Of a stretch of DNA of 64,000 bases, positions 29,192 through 38,960 are shown piece after piece. The translations under genes and the position numbers were made by a program. The stretch's first letter is position 1. Every line of letters starts with the position of its first letter. The stretch is from Porphyromonadaceae bacterium (lineage in GTDB: Bacteria; Bacteroidota; Bacteroidia; Bacteroidales; Dysgonomonadaceae). The stretch lies in the NCBI GenBank assembly GCA_021372865.1, contig JAJFTO010000018.1:62001-126000 (forward strand), given 5' to 3'. Below the pieces are notes generated by a model. That model searched no databases. It saw only the letters and a program-made list of their open reading frames with translations, and was not told the origin of the DNA.

Positions 29192-32002
29192 ATGAAACAA
29201 ATTTTTACCTTATTGCTTTTGATAACAAGCTTTGTTACCATGGCGCAACAAAATCAGCCCCTTCCGGTGGACCCGAATGTTCGAACCGGCAAGCTGGAGA
29301 ACGGATTGACCTACTACATCCGTCACAACGGATTACCCGAGAACAGGGCCGACTTCTACATCGCACAGAAGGTCGGATCGATGCAGGAAGAGGACAATCA
29401 GGCCGGTCTGGCTCACTTCCTGGAACACATGGCTTTTAACGGGACCAAGAACTTCCCCGGTAAAAACATGTTGAACTATCTACAGGACAACGGAATTAAG
29501 TTCGGCACCAACATCAATGCCTACACATCTTTCGATGAAACGGTCTATTTTATGACCAACATTCCCACCACCAATATGCACCTGATGGATTCGGCCCTGC
29601 TCGTGCTGCATGACTGGTCGAATGCCATCTCCCTTGAAGATAAGGAACTGGAAAATGAACGGGGTGTGATTCGTGAAGAATGGCGTACCCGCGGGGGCGC
29701 ACAACAACGGATCTGGGATCAGCTGCTTCCCAAAATGTATCCCGACAGCAAATATGCCAAACGGATGCCCATCGGCAATATTGATGTGATCAACAACTTC
29801 AAGCCGGAAGAGATCAGGGCTTATTACCACAAATGGTATCGTCCCGACCTGCAAGGGATCATTGTAGTGGGAGATGTGAATGTGGATGAGATGGAACAAA
29901 AAATAAAAAACTTATTCACTCCTATTCCGCTCGAGGCAGAAAGAGCTGTACGCGCTTACTTTCCTGTTCCCGACAACAAAGAGCCCCTCGTGGCACTGGC
30001 TACCGACGTGGAAGCGCGTAATACCAGCATCATGTTGTTTTACAAACACGATCCGTTACCGGATGAAATGAAAAATACACAGGCTGGTTATCTTACGCAG
30101 TACATACTGAATGCAGCCGCTTCCATGATGAACCAGCGTTTTGCCGAAATTACACAAAAGCCCAATGCGCCCTTTACCTCTGCGTATGCGTATGACGGAG
30201 ATTATTTCGTAGCCAAAACAAAAGATGCCTGGACGGTGGTCGCGGGAAGTGCAGAAGATAAGATCAAGGAAGCACTGGCTGCCATGGTGCGGGAAACAGA
30301 GCGGGTGAAACAATATGGCTTCACGCCATCAGAGTATGAAATAGCCCGTACAAACATCATGAAAGGTTATGAGGATGCATACAATAATCGCGACAAACAA
30401 AGAAATTCTTCCTATTCACAGGAATATGTACGTGCATTCACTGACGGAGAACCATTCCCCGGTATTGAATTTGAATATAAGTTCATGCAGGCGGTCACAC
30501 CCAATATCCCGGTGGAGGCAATCAACCAAACCATCAAACAACTTATCAGCAATGAAAACATCGTAATCTCCGTGACCGGTCCCCGGAAAGATGGTCTTGT
30601 TTATCCAGCCGAAAAAGAACTGCTTGCAGTGTTGGCCGCTGTAAAGGCTGAAACCATCGAGCCCTATGCGGAACAGGTAATCAACGAACCACTCGTGGCC
30701 ACACCGCCTGCACCAGGTAAGATTACGAAAGAGGAAAAAGATGGGGTGCTGAATGCTACTGTCTGGACCCTGCAAAATGGCATGAAAGTGATCCTAAAGA
30801 ATACGGATTTCAAGGATGACGAGATCATCATGACAGGAACCAGTACGGGCGGGTATTCGCAATATGCAGTACAGGATCCGGTCAACAGCAAGATGATGAA
30901 TGCGGTGATGAGAGTGGGTGGCGTAGGTAATTTCAGCGCCACGGACCTGAGCAAGGTACTTGCCGGTAAAACAGCTTCGGCTCAACCCGGCATCAGCCTT
31001 ACCACACAGGATTTCAACGGCTCCTCATCGATTAAGGATTTTGAGACGATGCTCCAGCTGGTGTATCTGTACTTCACTGCACCACGCAAAGATGACGATG
31101 CATTTCAATCTTATTTGCAACGCATGGAGACGCAGCTTAAAAACCAGGAAGCCGAGCCGATGGTGGCCTTCAGTGATTCAATTACAGCTGCTCTGTATGG
31201 TAATAACCCGTTGACTGCAAGGATCAGGCTGGCCGACTTAAAAAAGCTCGATTACAGCCGGATCATGGAGATATACAAGCAACAATTCCGCAATCCCGGA
31301 AGTTTTGTATTTACCTTCGTGGGCAATATCGATGAAGCAAAAGTACGTCCCGTGGTGGAACAATATCTTGCATCGCTGCCGGGACAGGCAGTAAAGGGTG
31401 AGTTCATCAGGGTACCGATGGATTTCAGGAAAGGAGTCCTTGACAATATTTTCCAGCGCGAAATGCAAAATCCCAAGGCTTCCGTGTTTAATACTTATTC
31501 TGGTAAAGTAGAACGAAACATGAAGAATCAGATTCTGATGAGCATGTTCGATCAGATCCTGGATATCGTTTATACCGAAAAAGTTCGCGAGGAAGAGGGA
31601 GGTACTTATGGAGTCTCTTCCGCTGGCGCCATCTCACGCTATCCGGAAGGACAGACCATCCTGCAGATCATGTTCGATACCGATCCCAAAAAGATGTCAC
31701 ACCTCAATGAAATCATTCACTCCGTGTTGAAAGATATCGCGACCAACGGCCCGCGTGAAACGGACTTCACAAAGGTGAAAGAGTATATGAACAAGAGCTA
31801 TAACGAAAATCTGAAAGAAAACCGTTACTGGCTGAACGTCCTTGACACCCGTTATTTTTATGGGGAGGATATCTATACCCGCTACATTGAGACTGTAAAT
31901 GCAGTCACTCCAGGTGAGATCAAAAATTTTGCCGCAAACCTGATGAATCAGGGGAACAGGAAAACCATTGTGATGATGCCAAAAGTAAACGAAAAAGAAT
32001 AA
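29192..32002 (+). CDS. Secreted M16-family zinc metallopeptidase
   Basis: This 936-residue protein has a signal peptide (MKQIFTLLLLITSFVTMAQ), so it acts in the periplasm or at the outer membrane. The N-terminal M16 domain has the inverted zinc motif HFLEH (residues 75-79) and the downstream glutamate region NERGVIREEW. The second half repeats the fold without a zinc motif (MQNPKASVFNTYSG; VREEEGGTYGVS), forming the closed chamber typical of PqqL-like proteases. The start at 29192 is chosen for its signal peptide; an ATG at 29144 would bury the signal. A strong hairpin terminator follows. Confidence 0.92.
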   Translation: MKQIFTLLLLITSFVTMAQQNQPLPVDPNVRTGKLENGLTYYIRHNGLPENRADFYIAQKVGSMQEEDNQAGLAHFLEHMAFNGTKNFPGKNMLNYLQDNGIKFGTNINAYTSFDETVYFMTNIPTTNMHLMDSALLVLHDWSNAISLEDKELENERGVIREEWRTRGGAQQRIWDQLLPKMYPDSKYAKRMPIGNIDVINNFKPEEIRAYYHKWYRPDLQGIIVVGDVNVDEMEQKIKNLFTPIPLEAERAVRAYFPVPDNKEPLVALATDVEARNTSIMLFYKHDPLPDEMKNTQAGYLTQYILNAAASMMNQRFAEITQKPNAPFTSAYAYDGDYFVAKTKDAWTVVAGSAEDKIKEALAAMVRETERVKQYGFTPSEYEIARTNIMKGYEDAYNNRDKQRNSSYSQEYVRAFTDGEPFPGIEFEYKFMQAVTPNIPVEAINQTIKQLISNENIVISVTGPRKDGLVYPAEKELLAVLAAVKAETIEPYAEQVINEPLVATPPAPGKITKEEKDGVLNATVWTLQNGMKVILKNTDFKDDEIIMTGTSTGGYSQYAVQDPVNSKMMNAVMRVGGVGNFSATDLSKVLAGKTASAQPGISLTTQDFNGSSSIKDFETMLQLVYLYFTAPRKDDDAFQSYLQRMETQLKNQEAEPMVAFSDSITAALYGNNPLTARIRLADLKKLDYSRIMEIYKQQFRNPGSFVFTFVGNIDEAKVRPVVEQYLASLPGQAVKGEFIRVPMDFRKGVLDNIFQREMQNPKASVFNTYSGKVERNMKNQILMSMFDQILDIVYTEKVREEEGGTYGVSSAGAISRYPEGQTILQIMFDTDPKKMSHLNEIIHSVLKDIATNGPRETDFTKVKEYMNKSYNENLKENRYWLNVLDTRYFYGEDIYTRYIETVNAVTPGEIKNFAANLMNQGNRKTIVMMPKVNEKE

Positions 32003-32023
32003 ACTTCAGATATATATTATTGT

Positions 32024-32057
32024 AAAAGGATGCAACCTCTTGGCTGCATCCTTTTTT
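32024..32057 (+). terminator. Rho-independent terminator after the M16 protease gene
   Basis: AAAAGGATGCA (32024-32034) pairs perfectly with TGCATCCTTTT (32045-32055) around a 10-nt loop, and a run of T follows. It begins 21 bp after the protease stop codon. The A-rich 5' arm means it could also act on the other strand. Confidence 0.85.
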
Positions 32058-32281
32058 GACTCCGTATTCTATCCTCTCGAGTCCCGGCGAGGTGCCGGAG
32101 AAAAAAAAGAGGATACCCCATACGATATAAAAAATGTGTTTCATGTATTATAATTTTTTTTGTAAAACTAATAAATGATCGGGGTCAAATTGGCATATCT
32201 GTCGCACTCCTACATACTTATATACTTTCTCCGCAGGAGATTGGGAACTGCAACAAACAATAATTATTTTACATTCAACGT

Positions 32282-32668
32282 CTATCTATTATTCAGCACA
32301 AACGACCAATGGGTGTGTGTAATTTCCCATTGACCGGACGAAAGTGCTTTATAGACTTCGGTGCAATGCATTCTATATGACTGCCCCTCCCGGTGTGCCA
32401 CATAATCATACATCAAAACAGCACATTCCGGCATTACCTGAACTATTGGTTCTATCATGTCATAGAAATCAATCTTATTTTTTCCTCTGAATCCTTCATA
32501 ATAGGCTTTCAAGGCTTCCTTCCCTACAAATTTTTTCTCAAAAACCGGGTCGAAATATACGACATCATCAGAAGATAATTCCAAAAATCCATCAGGATTC
32601 CCATTATTCCATGATTTTAATGCTTGTTTTTCTAGGGCAATGATGGTTGTTTTAATTTTTTCTATCAT
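32282..32668 (-). CDS. Small NTF2-like/SnoaL-like protein
   Basis: The 128-residue protein looks like an NTF2-fold, SnoaL/DUF4440-like domain: a first helix with ALKSWNNGNPDGFLELSSDDVVYFDP, then FVGKEALKAYYEGF, and antiparallel strands ending ITHTHWSFVL. The family includes isomerases, hydrolases and binding proteins, so no reaction can be named. The start is ATG 32668; a TTG three codons upstream is less likely. No signal peptide is present, so it is cytoplasmic. It lies on the same strand as the nucleoside transporter, 134 bp downstream of it. Confidence 0.72.
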   Translation of the reverse strand: MIEKIKTTIIALEKQALKSWNNGNPDGFLELSSDDVVYFDPVFEKKFVGKEALKAYYEGFRGKNKIDFYDMIEPIVQVMPECAVLMYDYVAHREGQSYRMHCTEVYKALSSGQWEITHTHWSFVLNNR

Positions 32669-32802
32669 ACATTTCAAATGATAATATTACTTTTATTATT
32701 CCATTCTTATAACCATAATACCGAAAGCCTGACTGCAGCATTCTTATGTCAAAATCTCCGCTTTGGCTACATGCAAACAGTTTGCGGAGTTTATATCATC
32801 AT

Positions 32803-34083
32803 TCAGGATGCACGTTGATGCTTGTATCGGAACAGAATAGCAAACAGAAGCGTGACCAGCAGTGCATATCCGGCAAAGATAAACCAGACGCTCTGCCAGT
32901 CGCCCAACATCAGTGATTTTGTTTGTCCGTTCACCAGCACATCCTGCCAGCTTGTGTATTGATTCACGACCCATTGTGCACCCAGTGTTCCAATGGTGGC
33001 CCCAATCCCGTTCGTCATCAGCATGAACATACCCTGGGCACTGGCGCGAATATGGTGAGGCGTCTCCTTATCCACGAAAAGTGATCCCGACACATTGAAG
33101 AAATCGAATGCCACACCATAGACCAACATCGAGAGAATGAGTAACCAGACACCATTGCCGGGATTTCCAAGGCCGAAGAATCCAAAACGGAATACCCAGG
33201 CAAACATGGCGATTAGCATGACATTCTTTATGCCATATCGCTTCAGAAAGAAAGGAATGAGCAAGATGCAAAGCGCCTCTGATATCTGCGACAAAGAGAT
33301 CAGTATATTTGCGTGCTGCACCCCAAAAGTATTCGCAAACTGTGACAATGCTTCAAAGCTTGCGATAAATGGATTGGCAAAGCCGTTGGTGATTTGTAGG
33401 GATACACCCAGCAACATGGAAAAGATAAAAAACAAAGCCATCTTCCGCTGTTTAAACAGTCTGAAAGCATCAAGACCCAACGCATCGAACAGGGTCTTGT
33501 TTTTCGTATCGGTACTGATCGGGCAGTTGGGTAGTGTGAAGGCATAGGTTCCCAGAATAAGACCGATTACTGCACTCACTACAAATTGCATTGACGAGGT
33601 TTGGTAGCCAATCACATCGACCAGCCACATGGTGCAGATAAAACCCACGGTTCCGAATACGCGGATGGGTGGAAACGCTTTGACGGTATCCATTCCGCCT
33701 CTCTCCAGAATAGTATAAGCGACAGAGTTAGACAGTGCGAGCGTGGGCATATAAAATGCCACACTCAGGGTATAAAGTGTAAAGAATATCTGAAAAGAAA
33801 TGCCATTATCCGTATTGAGTCCATATAATCCGGCCGCAAGCATAAATGCTGCGGCTAGCAGGTGGCATGCTCCCAGTAATTTCTGTGCAGGCACCCACCG
33901 GTCGGCAATGATACCCATTAGGGCCGGCATGAAGATGGATACAATTCCCTGTACGGAATAGAAGATACCAATGTGAGATCCCAGTCCGGCAGGGCCAAGA
34001 TAACGTGACATGGATGTAAGGTAAGCCCCCCATACTGCAAATTGGAGGAAATTCATGATAATCAGTCTAATTTTTAACGACAT
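32803..34083 (-). CDS. NupG-like nucleoside:H+ symporter (MFS)
   Basis: This is a major facilitator transporter of the nucleoside:proton symporter family, 426 residues long, with about 12 helices. It begins MSLKIRLIIMNFLQFAVWGA, typical for NupG/XapB relatives. FPPIRVFGTVGFI between helices 4 and 5 and LMGIIADRW after helix 2 are conserved in the family. The start at 34083 is chosen from homologue-like N-terminus; an upstream GTG extension would run into the hairpin array. Upstream DNA (34111-34300) is the mini-hairpin block, which would lie in its leader. Substrate is inferred from family. Confidence 0.88.
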   Translation of the reverse strand: MSLKIRLIIMNFLQFAVWGAYLTSMSRYLGPAGLGSHIGIFYSVQGIVSIFMPALMGIIADRWVPAQKLLGACHLLAAAFMLAAGLYGLNTDNGISFQIFFTLYTLSVAFYMPTLALSNSVAYTILERGGMDTVKAFPPIRVFGTVGFICTMWLVDVIGYQTSSMQFVVSAVIGLILGTYAFTLPNCPISTDTKNKTLFDALGLDAFRLFKQRKMALFFIFSMLLGVSLQITNGFANPFIASFEALSQFANTFGVQHANILISLSQISEALCILLIPFFLKRYGIKNVMLIAMFAWVFRFGFFGLGNPGNGVWLLILSMLVYGVAFDFFNVSGSLFVDKETPHHIRASAQGMFMLMTNGIGATIGTLGAQWVVNQYTSWQDVLVNGQTKSLMLGDWQSVWFIFAGYALLVTLLFAILFRYKHQRAS

Positions 34084-34110
34084 ATGTATAAAATTAATTG
34101 TTCGCTTCCT

Positions 34111-34300
34111 GTATTCGTTCGCCATGCTCACGTAATTCACTCACTCAGTTCGTGTTATTCGGCTGCGCCGTTATTCGTGCTTCGCACGTTATTCACTGCG
34201 CGTCACTACCGAATGTTTGCGTTTAGTGAGTGCAAATCAAACTTGTTTGAATTTGCCGAGCGTAACAAACATCTAAATTTACGCAGTAAATTTGAATAAC
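34111..34300. repeat. Array of mini-hairpins separated by GTTATTC-like spacers
   Basis: This non-coding block fills the gap between the nucleoside transporter start and the envC-like gene end. Spacers GTATTC (34111), GTAATTC (34132), GTTATTC (34154, 34170, 34188) alternate with short elements; GGCTGCGCC and GTGCTTCGCAC are self-complementary. Then come CACTA/TAGTG (34204-34228), GCAAATCAAAC/GTTTGAATTTGC (34232-34256, one bulge), and AAATTTAC-GCA-GTAAATTT (34275-34293). The block closes with GAATAAC (34294-34300), the reverse complement of the spacer. It is read as the leader of the transporter mRNA or the trailer of envC. Its function is unknown. Confidence 0.8.
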
Positions 34301-34310
34301 TATCGAATAG

Positions 34311-35669
34311 CTATCTTTTAAGCCATGGCGCCGGATTTAGTTTGGTTGTCTTTTGCCATAACTGGAAATGCATAGCCGAGACATTGGTATCAGGATCGGT
34401 GAAAATGCGTCCCAATGATTGTCCGGTTTTGACTTTATCTCCTTGTTTTACAAACAGATCATAAATATTGGCATAAAAGGTATAATATTCACCATGCCGT
34501 ATGATGACACAAGTATTTGAGCCGGGGAAGGAGAACACTTTCGACACTTCTCCGTCGAAGACTGCCCGGACATTTGCACCCTTTTGTGCCTGGATATCTA
34601 TTCCATTGCTGTTTGTGGTCACATTCCACTCATTGTGTTTTTTGACACCAAAGTTACCCACGATGGAAGCTGTACCGGTAACCGGTAACGGAAGCTTACC
34701 TTTGTTTGCTGCAAAATTATTCGATAAATTAAATGTTTCATCGGATACCCTGTTTCTGTCTGCTTCTATGTGTGGAGCAACAGCGGTGGTACGGGAGGGT
34801 TCCTTCTCTGCGGAAGAGGAAGTTGTTTTTTCAGTCTTCCTGTTGCTTTCGGTTTCACGTGGTGTCCTGGCGGCCTGTTCGGCAGCTTTCCTGCGACGTT
34901 CTGCCTCCTCGGCACGTCTTTTGGCCTCAGCCTCCCGTTCCTGCCGCGCCACCTCCTCTGCAATCAGCTTTTCTATCTGGTTGTTCAGCTGGTTCGCCCG
35001 GTTTTGTTTTTCCTGCAGCGTTTTTTGAAGTTGTCTTTGTTGTCCTTTGGCAGCATTCATTTCAGACTGCTTTGTTTTTTCTTCGGTCTGCAATCGTTGT
35101 TGTTCAGCCTGTAGTGTAGATAAAGCTTGTTCCTTATCGAACCTGGCTTTCAGCAATGCCTCTTTCCTTAGGGTGATTTCTGCATTTTGCTTCCGGATTT
35201 CTTCGGCCTGTGCCTTTTGCCACTTTGAATATTCACGCAGGTATTGCATTCTGCGTAACGATTCTCCCAGAGATTTCCCAGAGAAGATAAAGAATAATTT
35301 GTTTCGGTTCACATTGTGTTTCAACATCCCCTGTATGGCATTGGCATAATTTCCCTGCTTCTTTTTCAACTCTTGGTTGAGCCGCTCAATTTCTGCTTCA
35401 AGACGCAATTCTTCCTGTTGTAGCGCCGTGATCTCACTACGCTGCGCAGTAATAAGCTCTTTGCGGGAAGATATCTGTTTATTGATAAGATTAATACGAT
35501 CCAGTATGGAAGTTGTCTGCTTTTTGACGTCGAGATACAGCTTGTTCGTGTTTTTTATCTCTTCCTGCAACGCCTGTTGTTGTTTTTGCAAACGTTCAAT
35601 CTGCGGAGTTTGAGAAATTGAATGAAAAGCCGCTGCAATACAAATAAAAATGATAGAAAGCCGTTTCAT
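34311..35669 (-). CDS. EnvC-like murein hydrolase activator (coiled coil plus degenerate LytM)
   Basis: The 452-residue protein has a signal peptide (MKRLSIIFICIAAAFHSISQ), a long coiled coil (about residues 20-270) and a linker rich in Ser, Thr and Arg. It ends with an M23/LytM domain (about 345-450). In the LytM domain the first metal ligand region reads NSNGIDIQ, without the usual histidine. The HGxxYxTxYxHL motif reads HGEYYTFYANIYDL, without its last histidine. This suggests no zinc and an activator role like EnvC rather than peptidase activity. It is the last gene of the run dut, TPR gene, DUF4292 gene, envC. Confidence 0.88.
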   Translation of the reverse strand: MKRLSIIFICIAAAFHSISQTPQIERLQKQQQALQEEIKNTNKLYLDVKKQTTSILDRINLINKQISSRKELITAQRSEITALQQEELRLEAEIERLNQELKKKQGNYANAIQGMLKHNVNRNKLFFIFSGKSLGESLRRMQYLREYSKWQKAQAEEIRKQNAEITLRKEALLKARFDKEQALSTLQAEQQRLQTEEKTKQSEMNAAKGQQRQLQKTLQEKQNRANQLNNQIEKLIAEEVARQEREAEAKRRAEEAERRRKAAEQAARTPRETESNRKTEKTTSSSAEKEPSRTTAVAPHIEADRNRVSDETFNLSNNFAANKGKLPLPVTGTASIVGNFGVKKHNEWNVTTNSNGIDIQAQKGANVRAVFDGEVSKVFSFPGSNTCVIIRHGEYYTFYANIYDLFVKQGDKVKTGQSLGRIFTDPDTNVSAMHFQLWQKTTKLNPAPWLKR

Positions 35670-35736
35670 ACGATTGTTTTATTCTGAACCCGATGGGCAA
35701 CTTACAGGAAACATTCCGGGGATTGCCGTGCTCATT

Positions 35737-36576
35737 TTATTTGTTCCCGGAAAAAAGTTTAAGTATTTCGTCGACGGTGGTTTTCGTATATCCTGATGGT
35801 ATGTTCATCGTCAGCTGAAAAGGTTCATTGGTGACAATATCGGAGAAAAGCAGCTCTGCATCCACCTTGCGTGATGATGATGAGAGAGTTACGTTCATTT
35901 TGCTGGGAAAAATGAGATCATTTTGTGCAGTGAAATTTTGATAACCCCACTGCAATGATTGTTTTTTCTGTGGCTGCATCAGATGAGTAAAGGTAATGCG
36001 GTCGTCCCCGTTTACCGTAAAGGAATAATCGATTCCAGATTTCGCATCTTTAGAGGTCATGTAATAACACAGATCTGAGGTCCGCGTGTAGCTGAACTTC
36101 CTGTAATCGGGCAACTCGGGTTGACTCTTTCCCGATACAAAAAGAGCATTTGTAAAAACCGACTGCATGGTGTAAAAATCGAAACCAACCGGATAAATCT
36201 CTTTCAGAGACACAATGGACTCGGTTACATAGCGTTTGTTCATCCTGTCGATCACCATCACTGTGTCGGGATTGATATAGAAGCGGAACATCTCCACGCC
36301 AAAAAGGGGTTGTACTGAAATCTGCAGTGCCCGGTCCTTCACTATCCGGATATTTGCTCTTGAGCTAAGCGATTTTGTGCCGTTGGTGAGATTCACATTC
36401 AGCTTTGCGCTAAAAGTATTGTACTGAAATTCACTGGTGATAATATCATTGAATAGTTGATTATGTGCCTTTTCTTCCACAGGCGATGTGGAAGAAATCA
36501 TTTGCTGTCGGGATTTACAAGCGGTAAAAAGAATACCTGAAAAAAGGCAGATGAACAAAATCTGTTTATAACGCAT
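35737..36576 (-). CDS. DUF4292 lipoprotein
   Basis: The 279-residue protein has a lipoprotein signal with lipobox FTAC (Cys20), so it is membrane-anchored in the envelope. It matches the Bacteroidota DUF4292 family; repeated beta strands (FSAKLNVNLTNGTKSLSSRANIRIV; DDRITFTHLMQ) suggest a LolA/LolB-like half-barrel, which is inference. PLFGVEMFRFYINPDTVMVIDR is family-typical. It lies between the TPR gene (38 bp) and envC (67 bp), a conserved arrangement in Bacteroidales. Confidence 0.82.
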   Translation of the reverse strand: MRYKQILFICLFSGILFTACKSRQQMISSTSPVEEKAHNQLFNDIITSEFQYNTFSAKLNVNLTNGTKSLSSRANIRIVKDRALQISVQPLFGVEMFRFYINPDTVMVIDRMNKRYVTESIVSLKEIYPVGFDFYTMQSVFTNALFVSGKSQPELPDYRKFSYTRTSDLCYYMTSKDAKSGIDYSFTVNGDDRITFTHLMQPQKKQSLQWGYQNFTAQNDLIFPSKMNVTLSSSSRKVDAELLFSDIVTNEPFQLTMNIPSGYTKTTVDEILKLFSGNK

Positions 36577-36614
36577 AACGCTTACTGTGAATTAATTATT
36601 TATAAAATAAACAA

Positions 36615-38366
36615 CTATGGTGTACCCGTTTTAATTTTTTTATCCAATGTGTCAGAATCACTCTCCAGCGCCTTTGCCTTTTTCCATTGCTCCAGTGCTT
36701 TCTCTTTATCTCCTGTTTGATAGAGGATATCGCCGTAATGCTCAAGTACATCGGCCGAAGGACTTTCCTTGCTGTACTCAATGGCTTTCTCAATATAAAC
36801 TTTGGCCATGAAGTAAGAACCCTGCTCATACAATATCCAGCCATAGGTATCAAGAAAAGTGGGATTCATCGGTTCAGCCTTGATAGTGAGGCCGCTCATC
36901 TGTTCGGCCTTATCGAGATCTTTCTTTTCTAATGACAGATAATAACTGTAATTGTTTAAAACAGACAGATTTTGAGGGTTCAATTTTAACGCTTTTTCAT
37001 AACTTTGAAATGCGGTCTCCTTGTTTCCCAGAAAATAGTTCAGATCGCCAATTTGTCCATGGAAGTCCGATTCCAGCAAAGGGTTACTGATGACTGCTTT
37101 CTGCAGTCCCTCTTCGAATGTTTTCAGCGCCTCTTTGTAATTTTTTTGCTGGTAATATGATGCGCCCAGATAAAAATAAAACTGCGGTTCCTGAGGAAGA
37201 TGTTTCAGCGCTTCCGTCGTGATCTCCCTGATCTTATCCATGTTTCCCTCCGGTAGAATTACCCGGAGCATCTGGTCATAGCCGGCAGGATCTTCGGGGT
37301 TATCTTTGGTATAAATTTCAAACTGTTTTATTGCGCCGACAGTATCTTTCTGCAAAATTAGCACATTCCCGTATATCATGTTCAGCTGCGTATTGTTGGG
37401 ATACTGTTCAAAAAGCTTTTGAAACAAAGAGTTGGCTTGTTTCATATCTTCCTGTCGCTGTTGCAAAATACTCATATACCGTGTAAGAAGTTGCAGTTTT
37501 GTATCAACATCGAGTGAAGTACCGGTGATGGCTTGCTCCAATTCGTTCGTAGCAGCCGTTTTATTGTCGGTTTTCTCGTAATAGTTGACCATGGAAAGGA
37601 TGAGTGCCGGATAATTCCGGTCGATCTGTCCCGCCTGCTGATAATACTGAAGTGCCTTATCCGACTGGTTATCCTCAAGATAGAGATCTCCCATCAGAAT
37701 AAGATACCTCGGGTCGGCCGGATTCTTATTGATGATCTGCTGAATTTCCTTGAAAGCCTGCTCCTTTTTATTCATCAACGAATAAAGCCGATATTTATTC
37801 AGGGTGATTCCTTCCGATATTCCGGTGCTCTTTTCCAATTTATTAAGGATGTCTATCGCCTTCTGAGGTTCGCCATTATCAGCGTAGGCATTCGCCAGTT
37901 CAAACTGAAGTTCGGGTTTGTCGGGATGCCGTGCGCCGAGTGCCGAGTATATGTCTACTACTTCCTGCTTTAATCCGAGCTCCTTGCTCAAACCGGCAAG
38001 CATCATGTTATAATAATAGTTGGAAGTATCGTAATGTACTGCTTTTCGGAGAAATGTCAGGGCCTTGTTTTTCTCCTGCAGGAGATTGTAAAAAGTACCC
38101 AGCTCCACCAGTACATTGGCATTGGTAGAGTCCAGCGCATAACAATGCTGAAAGAGATCCATTGCCTCATCGAAGTTTCCCTGTGCCTTGGCATTTAAAG
38201 CATCATAGAAAAAAAAATCGAATTTACGGCGCTCTTCATCGCTGAGAGACAATGCTCCTGCATCCTGCTGTGCCAAAGCCTTCAAAGGCATAAGTCCAGC
38301 GACCAAGAGAAGGAAAGACGACAGCAGCAAGAGTAATTGTCTGTGAATTCTGTTTGTATGGGCCAT
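36615..38366 (-). CDS. Secreted tetratricopeptide repeat protein
   Basis: The 583-residue protein has a signal peptide ending LKALAQ and then tandem TPR units through most of its length. Clear units include AKAQGNFDEAMDLFQHCYALD, LYLEDNQSDKALQYYQQAG, YQQKNYKEALKTFEEGL and YFLGNKETAFQSYEKALKL. No catalytic domain is seen, so it is probably a periplasmic protein-protein adaptor. The start at 38366 is chosen because it exposes the signal peptide; the frame is open further up to 38456 but that part overlaps dut. It lies 17 bp downstream of dut. Confidence 0.85.
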   Translation of the reverse strand: MAHTNRIHRQLLLLLSSFLLLVAGLMPLKALAQQDAGALSLSDEERRKFDFFFYDALNAKAQGNFDEAMDLFQHCYALDSTNANVLVELGTFYNLLQEKNKALTFLRKAVHYDTSNYYYNMMLAGLSKELGLKQEVVDIYSALGARHPDKPELQFELANAYADNGEPQKAIDILNKLEKSTGISEGITLNKYRLYSLMNKKEQAFKEIQQIINKNPADPRYLILMGDLYLEDNQSDKALQYYQQAGQIDRNYPALILSMVNYYEKTDNKTAATNELEQAITGTSLDVDTKLQLLTRYMSILQQRQEDMKQANSLFQKLFEQYPNNTQLNMIYGNVLILQKDTVGAIKQFEIYTKDNPEDPAGYDQMLRVILPEGNMDKIREITTEALKHLPQEPQFYFYLGASYYQQKNYKEALKTFEEGLQKAVISNPLLESDFHGQIGDLNYFLGNKETAFQSYEKALKLNPQNLSVLNNYSYYLSLEKKDLDKAEQMSGLTIKAEPMNPTFLDTYGWILYEQGSYFMAKVYIEKAIEYSKESPSADVLEHYGDILYQTGDKEKALEQWKKAKALESDSDTLDKKIKTGTP

Positions 38367-38383
38367 TTTGTTGATTCGGTTTT

Positions 38384-38818
38384 TTATTTTTTTCCTGTGT
38401 GTCCAAACCCACCGGCGCCCCTTTCGGTTTGTTCCAGTGAGTCGGTCTGCTCCCACTCCACCGTTGCATGCTGTGCAATAACCATCTGACAGATACGTTC
38501 CCCGTCGTTGATCACAAAGTCCTCATTCGAAAGGTTTACCAGAATCACCCTGATCTCGCCCCGGTAGTCTGCGTCGATGGTTCCCGGTGCATTCACGATA
38601 CCTATACCATGCTTTATTGCCAGGCCACTGCGTGGACGAATTTGTGCCTCATATCCGACCGGCAGCTCAATATAAATTCCGGTGGGAATCAAAGCCCTTT
38701 CCAGCGGCTTCAGCACCACCGGTTCTATAAGACTTGCACGTAAATCCATACCGGCAGAATGAGCCGTCGCATACTGCGGCACGGGGTGGTCCGATAAATT
38801 GACTATTTTGATCTTCAT
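38384..38818 (-). CDS. dut: Deoxyuridine 5'-triphosphate nucleotidohydrolase (dUTPase)
   Basis: This trimeric dUTPase hydrolyses dUTP to dUMP and PPi, keeping uracil out of DNA and feeding dTMP synthesis. The 144-residue size is typical. All five motifs are visible: [39 protein letters not shown], and the C-terminal phosphate-binding motif [10 protein letters not shown]. It is the first gene of a four-gene minus-strand run and is divergent from the unknown gene at 38974. Confidence 0.97.
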   Translation of the reverse strand: MKIKIVNLSDHPVPQYATAHSAGMDLRASLIEPVVLKPLERALIPTGIYIELPVGYEAQIRPRSGLAIKHGIGIVNAPGTIDADYRGEIRVILVNLSNEDFVINDGERICQMVIAQHATVEWEQTDSLEQTERGAGGFGHTGKK

Positions 38819-38960
38819 TGGAGGAGTCTCTTCAGTTTGATAATGCGAATTTATACAATTCCGAGGAATAAAGGGTCAAATTGATGAAATTTAAGCAAAT
38901 CAGGAACGTCAGTAAAGAATATTTTGACGCTTCCCCTTTCATGAACTGCAAAAAATATCC

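Noticed and set aside
34111..34300. Possible CRISPR array
   Set aside because: The repeats are only 6-7 bp, the intervals vary from 16 to 22 bp, the pieces between are self-complementary, and no cas gene is in the window.
38367..38456. N-terminal extension of the TPR protein
   Set aside because: It would overlap dut and precede the signal peptide with a charged stretch; the ATG at 38366 is better.
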